Shown: piece after piece, positions 34,218-42,573 of the stretch
How positions within the stretch are numbered: position 1 is the first letter of the stretch
Layout of the letters: every line of letters starts with the position of its first letter
From: Rathayibacter tritici
GTDB lineage: Bacteria; Actinomycetota; Actinomycetes; Actinomycetales; Microbacteriaceae
Assembly: GCF_002932875.1 (NCBI RefSeq)
Contig: NZ_PSWS01000016.1
Location: forward strand, 1 to 49,194
Reading direction: 5' to 3'
Length of the DNA: 49,194 bases
Translations under genes and position numbers: made by a program
The notes under the pieces: model-generated
Seen by the model: only the letters and a program-made list of their open reading frames with translations
What the model was told of the DNA's origin: nothing
Databases searched by the model: none

Positions 34218-34886
34218 TCACGGCGGCACCTCCACCCACCCGTTGCGCCCGACCACGACGTGAGCCAGGAACCGCAAACCGCAGGCCTGGGCTCCGTCCT
34301 CGATGGCGCGGGTGGCCGCCCGGTCGGAAGGGAGCACGACCGCCTCGCCCGAGTGGCTGTGCGCGAGCCCGATGCCCGCGGCTCCCCGCGCGAGCACCTC
34401 GGCCAGCACGGCGGACACCGGGAGCTCGGCGTGCGCGGGAGGGCCGTCGGCCAGGGTCAGCACGTCGCGCACGGCTCCGGACTCGGCGAGCGCCACGGCG
34501 AGCACAGTCTCGAGCGGCCGCGCGGCGAGCAGCGGAGTGACGAGGGCGGCCAGACCCGCGGCGTCCGTCACGCGGGCGGCGCGCGAGGCGCGGTTCATCC
34601 TCCGTCGCAGCTCGAAGGAGGCGACCAGCCGGCATGCGGCGACCTCGCCGATGCCGCGGTGCCGCATCAGGTCGTTCACGCCGGCGCGGGCGACGGCGTC
34701 GATGCCGCCGAAGCGGGCGAGGAGGCGCTGCGCCACGACGGTCGCGTTGGCGCCGCGGACACCGGCTCCGATGAGCACGGCAAGGGTCTCGGCGTCGGTG
34801 AGCGCCTCGGGACCGCGGGCACGCAGGCGCTCGCGCGGCCGCTGCTCGGGAGAGAGGTCAGCCATGCGCGGCGATTCGAAGGACAT
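34218..34886 (-). CDS. radC: RadC-family JAB-domain protein
   Basis: A 222-residue RadC (UPF0758) protein. The N-terminal part has PRERLRARGPEALTDAETLA (about 17-36) and a helix-hairpin-helix LMRHRGIGEVAACRLVASFE (about 87). The C-terminal JAB/JAMM-type domain has a metal-binding block AHSHSGEAVVLPSDRAA (about 171), in which the usual HxHPSG is changed to HSHSG but both His and the Asp are kept. The function is unclear despite the historical DNA-repair name. I chose the ATG at 34886 because TAGCGT ends 7 bases before it (leaderless). A TGTGGACAA sequence resembling a DnaA box lies about 50 bases upstream (34938-34946). Confidence 0.88.
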   Translation of the reverse strand: MSFESPRMADLSPEQRPRERLRARGPEALTDAETLAVLIGAGVRGANATVVAQRLLARFGGIDAVARAGVNDLMRHRGIGEVAACRLVASFELRRRMNRASRAARVTDAAGLAALVTPLLAARPLETVLAVALAESGAVRDVLTLADGPPAHAELPVSAVLAEVLARGAAGIGLAHSHSGEAVVLPSDRAATRAIEDGAQACGLRFLAHVVVGRNGWVEVPP

Positions 34887-35009
34887 GCCCGCGACGCTAC
34901 GCAGGCCACCGTCGCCGCGGGCGCTTGCGACCGCATCTGTGGACAATCGAGCCCTCACCGCCCCCTGTGGAGGAGCCTTGGCCGCCGCTCGCCGTCGCGA
35001 GTGTCCAGG

Positions 35010-35041
35010 AGTTGTCGCACTCGGCGTCGAGTGCGACAACT
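35010..35041. repeat. GTTGTCGCA palindrome, copy A
   Basis: GTTGTCGCACTCG (35011-35023) pairs perfectly with 35028-35040 around a GCGT loop, plus one flanking A-T pair. It lies 50 bases after the clpB stop. The same sequence, not just the same shape, occurs twice more at 39663-39789. Confidence 0.85.
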
Positions 35042-35089
35042 TGTGGATACTCGCGGCGGCGACCGCAGCGGCGACGGCGCGCAACCGGC

Positions 35090-37246
35090 CTACGCCGGCT
35101 CCGTCATGCCCGCCGTCACCGACAGGCTCTCGCCGTCCGGCGCCACATCCACCAGCACCACGTCCCCGTCGCGCACCGTCCCGCCGAGAAGCGCCGTCGC
35201 CAGCTGGTCGTCGATCGCCCGCTGCATCAGCCTGCGCAGCGGCCTCGCCCCGTACTGCGGGTCGTAGCCGCGCTCGGCCAGCCACCCGCGGGCGGCCGGC
35301 GTCACCGCCAGGTCGAGCCGTCGCTCCGACAGCCGCTTCGACAGCCGGTCGACGTACAGCGACACGATCTCGCCCAGCTCGGTGCGGTCGAGCGCGTCGA
35401 AGATCACGATGTCGTCGAGCCGGTTCACGAACTCCGGCTTGAAGGCCTGGCGCACCAGCTGCTGCACCGCCTCCTCCTTCTGCGCTCGCGAGAGCGCCGG
35501 GTCGATGAGGATCTGCGAGCCCAGGTTGGAGGTGAGGATGAGGATCGTGTTGCGGAAGTCGACCGTGCGCCCCTGCCCATCGGTGAGCCGGCCGTCGTCG
35601 AGCACCTGCAGCAGCACGTCGAACACCTCGGGGTGCGCCTTCTCGATCTCATCGAGCAGCACCACCGAGTAGGGGCGACGGCGCACCGCCTCCGTCAGCT
35701 GACCGCCCTGCTCGTAGCCGATGTAGCCGGGAGGAGCGCCGACCAGCCGCGAGACCGCGAACTTCTCGCCGTACTCCGACATGTCGATCCGGACCATCGC
35801 CTTCTCGTCGTCGAAAAGATGACCGGCGAGCGCCTTCGCCAACTCGGTCTTGCCGACACCGGTCGGCCCGAGGAAGAGGAAGGAGCCGGTGGGCCGGTCG
35901 GGGTCGGCGATGCCCGCGCGCGTGCGGCGCACGGCGTCCGACACGGCCGACACCGCTTCGTCCTGCCCGATCAAGCGCCGATGCAGCTCGGTCTCGAGGT
36001 GCAGGAGCTTTTCGGTCTCGCCTTGCAGGAGGCGCCCCACCGGGATGCCGGTCCAGGCCGCGATGACCGCCGCGATGTCGTCGGCCGTCACCTGCTCATT
36101 GACCATGCGGCCTTCGAGCGGCTCCTCCTCGGCCTCGGCCGCCGAGAGCTCGCGTTCGATCACCGGGATGTCGCCGTAGAGCAGCTTTGACGCGCGCTCC
36201 AGCTTCCCCTCGCGCTGCGCCCGCTCGGCCGCGATCCGCAGGGCGTCGAGCCGGTTCTTCAGCTCACCGACACGGTTGAGGGAGGCGCGCTCGCGCTCCC
36301 AGCGCTCCTGGAGCTCGTCGAGCTGGCCCGTGCGGCGGGCGAGGTCCTCGCGCAGCTTCTCCAACCGCGCCTTCGAGGCCTCGTCCTTCTCCTTCTTCAA
36401 CGCCAGCTCCTCCAGCTTCAACCGGTCGACGGAGCGACGCAGCTCGTCGATCTCGACCGGCGCGGAGTCGATCTCCATCCGGAGCCGTGACGCGGCCTCA
36501 TCGATCAGGTCGATCGCCTTGTCCGGCAGCTGACGGGCGGTGATGTAGCGGTTCGAGAGCGACGCGGCGGCGACCAGAGCGGAGTCGGCGATGGCCACCT
36601 TGTGGTGCGCCTCATAGCGCTCCTTCAACCCGCGGAGGATCGCGACGGTGTCCTCGACGGTCGGCTCGCCGACGAACACCTGCTGGAATCGGCGCTCGAG
36701 GGCCGCGTCTTTCTCGATGTACTGACGGTACTCATCGAGCGTCGTCGCGCCGATCATCCGCAGCTCACCGCGGGCCAGCATGGGCTTGAGCATGTTCGCC
36801 GCCGCCACCGAACCCTCGCCGCCGCCCGCGCCCATCAGGGTGTGCAGCTCGTCGATGAAGGTGATGATCCGACCGTCGGAGTCCTGAATCTCCTGGAGCA
36901 CGGCCTTGAGCCGCTCCTCGAACTCGCCGCGGTACTTCGCGCCGGCGATCAGGGCCGAAAGGTCGAGGCTGACGAGCTGCTTGCCCTTGAGGCTCTCGGC
37001 GACGTCGCCCGCGACGATCCGCTGGGCGAGCCCCTCGACGACAGCGGTCTTGCCGACGCCGGGCTCACCGATGAGAACCGGATTGTTCTTGGTGCGGCGC
37101 GTGAGCACCTGACTGACGCGCCGGATCTCGGCGTCCCGTCCGATCACCGGATCGAGCTTGCCGCTCGCCGCGATGGCGGTCAGGTTGACGCCGTACTGCT
37201 CGAGAGCGGATTTTTCGTCCTGCTGGGGCATCCGACCGGCCTGCAT
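35090..37246 (-). CDS. clpB: ClpB-type disaggregase lacking the N-terminal domain
   Basis: A hexameric AAA+ chaperone that, with DnaK, dissolves protein aggregates. The 718-residue protein starts almost directly at the first ATPase domain ([14 protein letters not shown] at about 31), so the usual N-terminal Clp repeat domain of about 150 residues is missing. NBD1 has GEPGVGKT (about 60-67) and [10 protein letters not shown]. The coiled-coil middle domain (about 245-370) is present ([20 protein letters not shown]). NBD2 has GPTGVGKT (about 458) and [10 protein letters not shown], with arginine-finger region [13 protein letters not shown] near the C-terminus. The ATG at 37246 follows GGAGGAGG. 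A HAIR operator just upstream implies heat-shock control by HspR. Confidence 0.95.
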   Translation of the reverse strand: MQAGRMPQQDEKSALEQYGVNLTAIAASGKLDPVIGRDAEIRRVSQVLTRRTKNNPVLIGEPGVGKTAVVEGLAQRIVAGDVAESLKGKQLVSLDLSALIAGAKYRGEFEERLKAVLQEIQDSDGRIITFIDELHTLMGAGGGEGSVAAANMLKPMLARGELRMIGATTLDEYRQYIEKDAALERRFQQVFVGEPTVEDTVAILRGLKERYEAHHKVAIADSALVAAASLSNRYITARQLPDKAIDLIDEAASRLRMEIDSAPVEIDELRRSVDRLKLEELALKKEKDEASKARLEKLREDLARRTGQLDELQERWERERASLNRVGELKNRLDALRIAAERAQREGKLERASKLLYGDIPVIERELSAAEAEEEPLEGRMVNEQVTADDIAAVIAAWTGIPVGRLLQGETEKLLHLETELHRRLIGQDEAVSAVSDAVRRTRAGIADPDRPTGSFLFLGPTGVGKTELAKALAGHLFDDEKAMVRIDMSEYGEKFAVSRLVGAPPGYIGYEQGGQLTEAVRRRPYSVVLLDEIEKAHPEVFDVLLQVLDDGRLTDGQGRTVDFRNTILILTSNLGSQILIDPALSRAQKEEAVQQLVRQAFKPEFVNRLDDIVIFDALDRTELGEIVSLYVDRLSKRLSERRLDLAVTPAARGWLAERGYDPQYGARPLRRLMQRAIDDQLATALLGGTVRDGDVVLVDVAPDGESLSVTAGMTEPA

Positions 37247-37271
37247 AATGGTGGCCTCCTCCGTGACTCAG

Positions 37272-37296
37272 AAGTTGAGTTCGTTGGACTCAACTT
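37272..37296. promoter_or_regulatory. HAIR operator (HspR binding site) upstream of clpB
   Basis: AAGTTGAGT (37272-37280), a 7-base spacer, and ACTCAACTT (37288-37296) form a perfect inverted repeat. It differs from the HAIR consensus CTTGAGT-N7-ACTCAAG at only the outer base of each 7-mer. It lies 26 bases upstream of the clpB start, where bound HspR would block transcription. HspR itself is not in the window. Confidence 0.88.
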
Positions 37297-37319
37297 TACC
37301 CCCGTCGGGGCCCGGGAGG

Positions 37320-37826
37320 TCAGGCCGTCAGTCGATCGCTGTGCCGGCCCCGCAGGACTTCGAGTGCCCTTCGGAGGATCGAGCGCAGCCGGAACTCGTC
37401 GACCCCGGTCAACGCCGCGATCTCGCCCTGCGAGAAACCGCCGGCTGCGGCGAGCAGCAGTAGCTCCCGGTCGGGACAGTCCAGGCCGAGCAGACCACCG
37501 CCGAGCGGACGGCGACCGAGCTCATTCGCGGAGCCGAGGGTCTCGCAGAGCACCTCGAGGATCCAGAGCACGGGCTCGGACGAGTGGGCCCCCTCGCGGG
37601 CACGGCGCCAGAGTGCGGTGAAGACGTCGGTACAGAGGCGGTCGCGGCCGACCGAGTCGGCCTGCACGGTTCCGATACACGCGGAGACGAGGCCACCGAA
37701 GCGGTCGACGAGCTCTCCCAGAGCGGAGCTGTCTCCCGCGGCGGTGCGCGTCAGCAAACGGGCGGCGTCCAGCGTCAGCGGCGGACGCACTCGTCCTTCG
37801 CTCGCCCCACCGCCCCCAGCACTCAC
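37320..37826 (-). CDS. ECF-like RNA polymerase sigma factor
   Basis: A divergent ECF-type sigma factor of about 168 residues. A region-2-like helix bundle is visible as LDAARLLTRTAAGDSSALGE, then LVDRFGGLVSACIG and CTDVFTALWRRARE (about residues 20-85). Region 4 is a helix-turn-helix near the C-terminus, GGFSQGEIAALTGVDEFRLR then SILRRALEVLRG (about 130-162). Sequence similarity to classical sigma factors is low, so activity is uncertain. The start is ambiguous: a GTG at 37826 is chosen, while a TTG at 37874 would add 16 residues. No anti-sigma gene is adjacent. The stop lies just upstream of the HAIR operator of clpB, so read-through from it could reach clpB. Confidence 0.7.
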   Translation of the reverse strand: MSAGGGGASEGRVRPPLTLDAARLLTRTAAGDSSALGELVDRFGGLVSACIGTVQADSVGRDRLCTDVFTALWRRAREGAHSSEPVLWILEVLCETLGSANELGRRPLGGGLLGLDCPDRELLLLAAAGGFSQGEIAALTGVDEFRLRSILRRALEVLRGRHSDRLTA

Positions 37827-37914
37827 AGGCTCCAGCGTGTCACCGACTCCGCGACTGCGGGACCAGTTGCACAAAAGGGGGGTGACAGGTATGCAGCGGA
37901 TCCACTACCCGTCA

Positions 37915-38490
37915 TCAGAGGCGCGGCCAGCGCGCGCGGGCGAAGCAGAAGAGCCCGTAGGCGATGAGCCCGACGGCGACGACACCCAGGAGGAACACGC
38001 CCGCGGGCAGACCCACGAGCGACCGCAACGCCTCATCGATCCCGCCCGTCTGCTCCGGATCGTGGCTGACGGCGGCGACGATCAGCAACACGCCCAGAAC
38101 GGCGAGCACGACACCCTTGGCGATAGAGCCCACGATCCCCAGCCCGGTGACGACCGTGCCCGCGGCGCCCGCCGGCTTCGCGACATTCTCGAGAAACCTC
38201 CTGCTCGCTTCGCGGTAGACGAAGACGCCACCGACGGCGAGGACGGCCAGTCCCGCGATCACGAGCAGCGCGACTCCGCCCGGCGCGGCGAGGACCTGGG
38301 CACTCGCGCCCTCGGACGACGCCGACGAACTCGATCCGCCGCCGCGAGCCACTTGGAGCGCGATCACCCCGATCACGAGGTGCACGAGGCCGTTGGCAGC
38401 GAAACCGGCACGGGCCAGGGTGCGGACCGCGCGCGAGTCCTGGACGTCGTCGGCGGTGCGCTGGGCGTCGGCAGCACTCGGAGGGTTCAC
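37915..38490 (-). CDS. DUF1206 membrane protein
   Basis: A 191-residue DUF1206 protein with about six transmembrane helices arranged as three pairs, as expected for the family: ARAGFAANGLVHLVIGVIAL, APGGVALLVIAGLAVLAVGG, TGLGIVGSIAKGVVLAVLGV and LVGLPAGVFLLGVVAVGLIA are the clearest. A Ser-rich loop (GGGSSSSASSEG) separates the first and second helices. Function unknown. The GTG at 38490 (VNPPSAADAQ) is preferred because the open frame upstream is rich in Cys, Pro and Arg and lies in the region of DnaA-box-like sites. No strong Shine-Dalgarno is seen. Confidence 0.8.
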   Translation of the reverse strand: MNPPSAADAQRTADDVQDSRAVRTLARAGFAANGLVHLVIGVIALQVARGGGSSSSASSEGASAQVLAAPGGVALLVIAGLAVLAVGGVFVYREASRRFLENVAKPAGAAGTVVTGLGIVGSIAKGVVLAVLGVLLIVAAVSHDPEQTGGIDEALRSLVGLPAGVFLLGVVAVGLIAYGLFCFARARWPRL

Positions 38491-38521
38491 AGGGGGAACG
38501 CCACGCGTTTCCTCACAGTGT

Positions 38522-38690
38522 GTGTCCGGACACCGTGGGGTCGAACGGTGAGTTTGTCCGAACGTTGGACCGAACGGGGGCTTTCCACACCTCGGCTGTC
38601 CACACCTCGGCGCCCGATGCTCCGCCATTCCGGGTACGTCAGGAGGCGGTTGTCCACACCTCTCCACAGGGTTGTCCACAGCTGTGGAAT
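38522..38690. promoter_or_regulatory. Cluster of DnaA-box-like sites with palindromes
   Basis: Two perfect TTGTCCACA boxes (38650-38658 and 38672-38680) and looser relatives (CTTTCCACA 38581, CTGTCCACA 38596, CTCTCCACA 38660, and on the other strand TTCCACA at 38683-38689) lie within 110 bp. Just beside them are a perfect GTGTCCGGACAC palindrome (38522-38533) and a near-palindrome GTCCGAACGTTGGAC. The cluster fills the gap between the DUF2017 stop and the DUF1206 start. Confidence 0.55.
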
Positions 38691-38709
38691 CGCTAGAGGG
38701 ACGAGCGGA

Positions 38710-39234
38710 TCAGACGTCGACGGCTCGGACGAGACCGTCCTGCACACCGCCGAGCCAGTCGTAGACGCTGCGAATCGCGGCCACGCTCCCCTCCTTCGGC
38801 TCGACGTCGTCGGTGTCGTCGATGCCGAGGCGCACGGCGAGGGCGAGCCGCATATCGGTCAGAGCGCGGAGCCACGCGATGGCCTGCGACTCGTCGAGCC
38901 GGACCGCCACCTCGCCGAGCCCCTCGAAGATCCGGCCGTGGCTCGTGCCGTCGCCCGCGTCCAGGGCGGCCGTGACGGCGCGGGCATCGTCCATCTTGCG
39001 GGCGGCGAGATCCGGAGCGGTGAAGCGGCGGAACTCGTCGGCCGCCTCGGCGTCGTCGCGGTAGGCGTCGGGCAGGAGTCGGGCGAGCGCGGGATCTGAG
39101 CGCGCCTGCTCGGAGGATGCGCCACGGTCGAGCAGTTCGAGCATCTCGCCGGCCAGGTGGCGGAGGATCCCGGCCTCCTCGCGGTCGAAGCGGGCGATCG
39201 CCTCGCCGGAGGAGTCGCGACGGAAGGCGCGCAT
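38710..39234 (-). CDS. DUF2017 family protein
   Basis: A 174-residue mostly helical protein of the actinobacterial DUF2017 family, whose gene is normally next to clpS, as here. Features include FDREEAGILRHLAGEMLELL near the N-terminus, LARLLPDAYRDDAEAADEFR (about 56), RLDESQAIAWLRALTDMRLA (about 120) and VYDWLGGVQDGLV at the end. The biochemical role is unknown; the conserved pairing hints at a link with ClpS-dependent proteolysis. I chose the ATG at 39234, which has GGACGGAG upstream. A GTG 11 codons earlier is possible. The clpS stop is 67 bases upstream. Confidence 0.86.
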   Translation of the reverse strand: MRAFRRDSSGEAIARFDREEAGILRHLAGEMLELLDRGASSEQARSDPALARLLPDAYRDDAEAADEFRRFTAPDLAARKMDDARAVTAALDAGDGTSHGRIFEGLGEVAVRLDESQAIAWLRALTDMRLALAVRLGIDDTDDVEPKEGSVAAIRSVYDWLGGVQDGLVRAVDV

Positions 39235-39301
39235 CAGCGCGCTCCGTCCGGGCGGGGTCGGCGGCACCGCGGGGCGCTTGCGCGAGAATCCCGGAGCTCG
39301 C

Positions 39302-39592
39302 TCATGCGTCGGCCTTGTGCAGCGTCGCCCAAAGGCCGTAGCCGTGCATCGCCTCCACGTGCCGCTCCATCTCCTCGCGGTTGCCGGTCGCGACGACCGC
39401 GCGCCCCTCCGTGTGCACCTGGAGCATCAGCCGCTCGGCCTCGGCCCGGTTGAATCCGAAGTAGCTGCGGAACACGTACGACACGTAGGACATCAGGTTG
39501 ACCGGATCGTCCCAGACCAGCACGATCCACGGGACTTCGGCCGCCGATCGGGTCGCTACCCGCTCGTCCGCGCGCTCGATCGTGTCCGCCAT
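39302..39592 (-). CDS. clpS: ATP-dependent Clp protease adaptor ClpS
   Basis: A 96-residue adaptor that delivers N-degron substrates to ClpC/ClpA-ClpP. Conserved features are [20 protein letters not shown] (about 22-41), which contains the Asp-Asp substrate-binding pocket, then [20 protein letters not shown] (about 56) with the pocket His, and [17 protein letters not shown] at the C-terminus. The ATG at 39592 has TACGCT ending 6 bases upstream followed by a run of G, consistent with a leaderless or very short leader mRNA. DUF2017 follows on the same strand and is probably co-transcribed. Confidence 0.95.
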   Translation of the reverse strand: MADTIERADERVATRSAAEVPWIVLVWDDPVNLMSYVSYVFRSYFGFNRAEAERLMLQVHTEGRAVVATGNREEMERHVEAMHGYGLWATLHKADA

Positions 39593-39662
39593 CCCCCCAG
39601 CGTAAGTCGCGCCGACGCAGGAGCGGCGCGCCGGCGTCCCGCGCCCGCCCACGACGCGAGAC

Positions 39663-39789
39663 TCCAAAAGTTGTCGCAGTCGACGCCGAGTGCGACAACT
39701 TTTGGATAGTGGGTGCGGGCCCCGGACCGACGGAGGCTACGAGAATCCAAGAGTTGTCGCAGTCGATGCCGAGTGCGACAACTTTTGGA
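39663..39789. repeat. GTTGTCGCA palindrome, tandem copies B and C
   Basis: Copy B: TCCAAAAGTTGTCGCA (39663-39678) pairs perfectly with TGCGACAACTTTTGGA (39691-39706). Copy C: TCCAAGAGTTGTCGCA (39746-39761) pairs with the same right arm at 39774-39789, with one G-T wobble. The starts are 83 bases apart. Both lie between the LLM oxidoreductase stop and clpS. The arms are the same sequence as at 35010-35041. Confidence 0.9.
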
Positions 39790-39816
39790 CAGTGGGGCTC
39801 CCGATGCGGGTCCGTT

Positions 39817-40743
39817 CTACGCCGAGAGCTTGGGCAGCACTTCACGGGCGAAGAAGTCGAGGTGATCGAGGTCCTGCAGGTCCATGAACTGGAGGTAGAC
39901 GCGCTCGCAGCCCGCCTCGCGCAGGGACTCGAGGCGGTCGACCGCCTCGTCCACTCCGCCCGCTACTCCGTGCTCGCGCAGCTCGGCGGGCTCACGGCCG
40001 ATCGTCGCCGCCCGGCGCGTGAACTCCGACTCATCGCCGCCGCCCACCGCGATCAACGCGACCGAGTGCACAAGCGTCGAGGGCTCGCGCCCGATCGCGC
40101 GGCAGGCCTCGTCGGCCCGCGCGAAGGCACCCGGAATCGCGTCGAACTCGGGGAACGGCAGATTGAAGTCGCTCGCGAACCGCGCCGCGAGCGCCGGGGT
40201 CCGCTTCGGCCCTCCGCCGCCGACGATCACCGGCAGCGGCAGGCGCGCGGGCTTGGGCAGCGCCGGCGAATCGGTCAGCGTGTAGTGCTCACCGGCGAAG
40301 GAGTAGCGCTCGCCGACCGGCGTGGACCACAGGCCCGTCACGATCTCGAGCTGCTCCTCCAGCAGGTCGAAACGGCGCGGCGGGAAGGGGATCCCGTAGG
40401 CCGCGTGCTCCTGCTCGAACCAGCCCGTGCCCAGCCCGAGCTCGGCGCGACCGCCGGACATCGCGTCGACCTGGGCGACCTGGATCGCGAGGATCCCCGG
40501 TGGCCGATAGGTGACGGAGGAGACGAGAGTGCCGAGCGCGATCCGCTCGGTTTCGCGGGCGAGGCCGGCGAGGGTCGTCCACGCGTCGGAGGGGCCGACG
40601 CCGGGGTCGCCGTCGCCCATCCGGAGGTAGTGGTCGGAGCGGAAGAAGCCGTCGTAGCCGAGGGCTTCGGTGGCCTGCGCGACGGCGAGGAGATCCTCGT
40701 AGCTCGCGCCCTGCTGGGGTTCGGTGAAGACTCTGAACTGCAC
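39817..40743 (-). CDS. LLM-class F420-dependent oxidoreductase
   Basis: A 308-residue luciferase-like (TIM-barrel) oxidoreductase of the actinobacterial F420-dependent group. Features are FRVFTEPQQGASYEDLLAVA at the N-terminus, LGYDGFFRSDHYLRMGDGDP (about 27-46, cofactor region), TERIALGTLVSSVTYRPPGI (about 69), GGRAELGLGTGWFEQEHAAY (about 100) and LPLPVIVGGGGPKRT (about 155). Cofactor and substrate are inferred from family resemblance. The GTG at 40743 gives the usual length, and the frame upstream lies in the divergent promoter region. It is divergent from the BCCT transporter gene, with 104 bp between starts. Two GTTGTCGCA palindromes follow its stop. Confidence 0.9.
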   Translation of the reverse strand: MQFRVFTEPQQGASYEDLLAVAQATEALGYDGFFRSDHYLRMGDGDPGVGPSDAWTTLAGLARETERIALGTLVSSVTYRPPGILAIQVAQVDAMSGGRAELGLGTGWFEQEHAAYGIPFPPRRFDLLEEQLEIVTGLWSTPVGERYSFAGEHYTLTDSPALPKPARLPLPVIVGGGGPKRTPALAARFASDFNLPFPEFDAIPGAFARADEACRAIGREPSTLVHSVALIAVGGGDESEFTRRAATIGREPAELREHGVAGGVDEAVDRLESLREAGCERVYLQFMDLQDLDHLDFFAREVLPKLSA

Positions 40744-40847
40744 GGGTCCAGCCTCGCGCACCCGGGCCGGATCGCGCGAGCCCGGCCGACTGGCCGCTGA
40801 CCGGCCGCCGTGTACCGTGGCAGGTTGCCGCCGACGAGAGGACCCCC

Positions 40848-42542
40848 ATGTCCGAGCATCCGTCCTCCCCGGACGCCGCCACCGCGACCGCGGGCGTGAC
40901 CATCCCCGAGCACCGCCTGGCCCGATGGGTCTTCTGGCCAGCAGCAGCCCTGACCCTCTCGATCGCGGCCTTCGCCATTCTCGCGCCGAACGCCGCAACC
41001 GCCGTCTTCTCGACGCTGCAGACCACGGTTGTCAACACGTTCAGCTGGTATTACGTGCTGATCGCCGCGGTCTTTGTCGCGTTCGCGGTCTGGATGGGCG
41101 TCAGCCGCTTCGGCGACATCACGCTCGGCGCCGACGACGACAAACCCGAGTTCTCGATGCTCGCCTGGATCTCACTCCTCTTCGCCGCCGGCATGGGCAT
41201 CGGCCTCGTCTTCTACGGCGTCGCGGAGCCGCTCACCCACTTCGCCACTCCGCGCCCCGGGGTCACCGGTGACGAGACGGAGCTCGCGCAGAGCGCGATC
41301 TCGCAGACCTACCTGCACTGGGGCGTCCACGCCTGGTCGATCTACGTCGTCGTCGGCCTCGCCCTCGCGTACGCGATCCATCGCCGCAAGCGGCCGGTAT
41401 CGATCCGCTGGGCGCTGGAGCCGCTGCTGGGCCGCCGGGTCCGCGGAGGCTGGGGCAACGCGATCGACGTGGTCGCCCTGGTCGGCACGATGTTCGGAGT
41501 CGCGACCTCGCTGGGGCTCGGCGTCACTCAGATCTCGGCGGGCCTGGAGGCGAGCGGCATCGTGGAGTCGTCGCTCGCCGTGCAGATCGTGGTCATCGCG
41601 GTGGTCACCGGCCTGACCGTCTTCTCGCTGATCTCGGGCGTGGGCAAGGGCATGAAGTGGCTCTCGACCGCGAATCTACTGCTCGCGGCGACCCTGCTGG
41701 TCTTCGTGCTGGTCGCGGGGCCGACGCAGTTCCTGCTCCGCGAGTTCGTCCAATCGCTCGGCAACTACCTGCAGAACTTCATCGGCCTGACGTTCACGGT
41801 CAGCGCCTACTCCGGACGCGCGGGCGAGGAGTGGCAGGCCTCGTGGACCACGTTCTACTGGGGCTGGTGGATGTCGTGGGCGCCGTTCGTGGGTATCTTC
41901 ATCGCTCGCGTCTCGAAGGGCCGCACCGTCCGCGAGTTCGTCGTCGGCGTCCTGCTCGTGCCGACGATCATGACCTTCCTCTGGTTCAGCGTCCTCGGCG
42001 GCACCGCCATCTATCGCGAGCTCTACGGCACCGGCGGTCTCGTCGGCGCGGACGGCGCGGTGGACACCAATACGGCCCTGTTCTCGATGCTGCAGGAACT
42101 GCCCGCCGGCTCGGTGCTGACCGTCGGCGCGATCATCCTGATCGGCATCTTCTTCGTGACCTCCCCCGACTCCGGCGCCCTGGTGATGGCGATGATCGCG
42201 ACCGGCGGCCAGGCCGAGCCGCGCAACCCGATTCGCGTCTTCTTCGCCGTCGCGACCGCGCTGCTCGCCCTCTCGCTCCTGGTCGCCGGCGGACTCGACG
42301 CCCTGCAGACCGCCGCGATCCTCTCGGCCCTGCCGTTCAGCGTCGTGATGATCCTGATGTGCATCGCCACCGTGATCGCCTTCCGACGGGAGATCCGCGC
42401 CTACGACCGGGCCCGTCGCACGGCGCTCGTCGGCGACATCGGCACGTTCTACGGCCTCGAGGTCGAGGATCCGACCGAACGCGAGCCCGCTCATCCGCTC
42501 AAGCGGCTCGCGGAGCGACTGAAGGCCAGGCCGAAGGAGTAG
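40848..42542 (+). CDS. BCCT-family transporter (betaine/choline/carnitine type)
   Basis: A 564-residue secondary transporter with twelve predicted transmembrane helices. The Gly-rich segment AAGMGIGLVFYGVAEPLTHF (about 106-125) matches the sodium-coupled BetP-type rather than the GMDIDM-type carnitine antiporters. The BCCT signature is FYWGWWMSWAPFVGIFIARV then SKGRTVREF (about 336-364), which includes the aromatic residues of the substrate box. A charged C-terminal tail (RLAERLKARPKE) may serve osmosensing, as in BetP. The likely substrate is glycine betaine or a related compatible solute (inference). A TACCGT -10-like box at 40813-40818 and GAGAGGA before the ATG indicate a normal short leader. 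Confidence 0.94.
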   Translation: MSEHPSSPDAATATAGVTIPEHRLARWVFWPAAALTLSIAAFAILAPNAATAVFSTLQTTVVNTFSWYYVLIAAVFVAFAVWMGVSRFGDITLGADDDKPEFSMLAWISLLFAAGMGIGLVFYGVAEPLTHFATPRPGVTGDETELAQSAISQTYLHWGVHAWSIYVVVGLALAYAIHRRKRPVSIRWALEPLLGRRVRGGWGNAIDVVALVGTMFGVATSLGLGVTQISAGLEASGIVESSLAVQIVVIAVVTGLTVFSLISGVGKGMKWLSTANLLLAATLLVFVLVAGPTQFLLREFVQSLGNYLQNFIGLTFTVSAYSGRAGEEWQASWTTFYWGWWMSWAPFVGIFIARVSKGRTVREFVVGVLLVPTIMTFLWFSVLGGTAIYRELYGTGGLVGADGAVDTNTALFSMLQELPAGSVLTVGAIILIGIFFVTSPDSGALVMAMIATGGQAEPRNPIRVFFAVATALLALSLLVAGGLDALQTAAILSALPFSVVMILMCIATVIAFRREIRAYDRARRTALVGDIGTFYGLEVEDPTEREPAHPLKRLAERLKARPKE

Positions 42543-42573
42543 CCCGACCACCTCGGGCAGCTGCGCGGCCGAG

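Noticed and set aside
35010-39789. CRISPR-like repeats
   Set aside because: The three GTTGTCGCA copies are palindromes with irregular spacing, no regular spacers, and no cas genes nearby.
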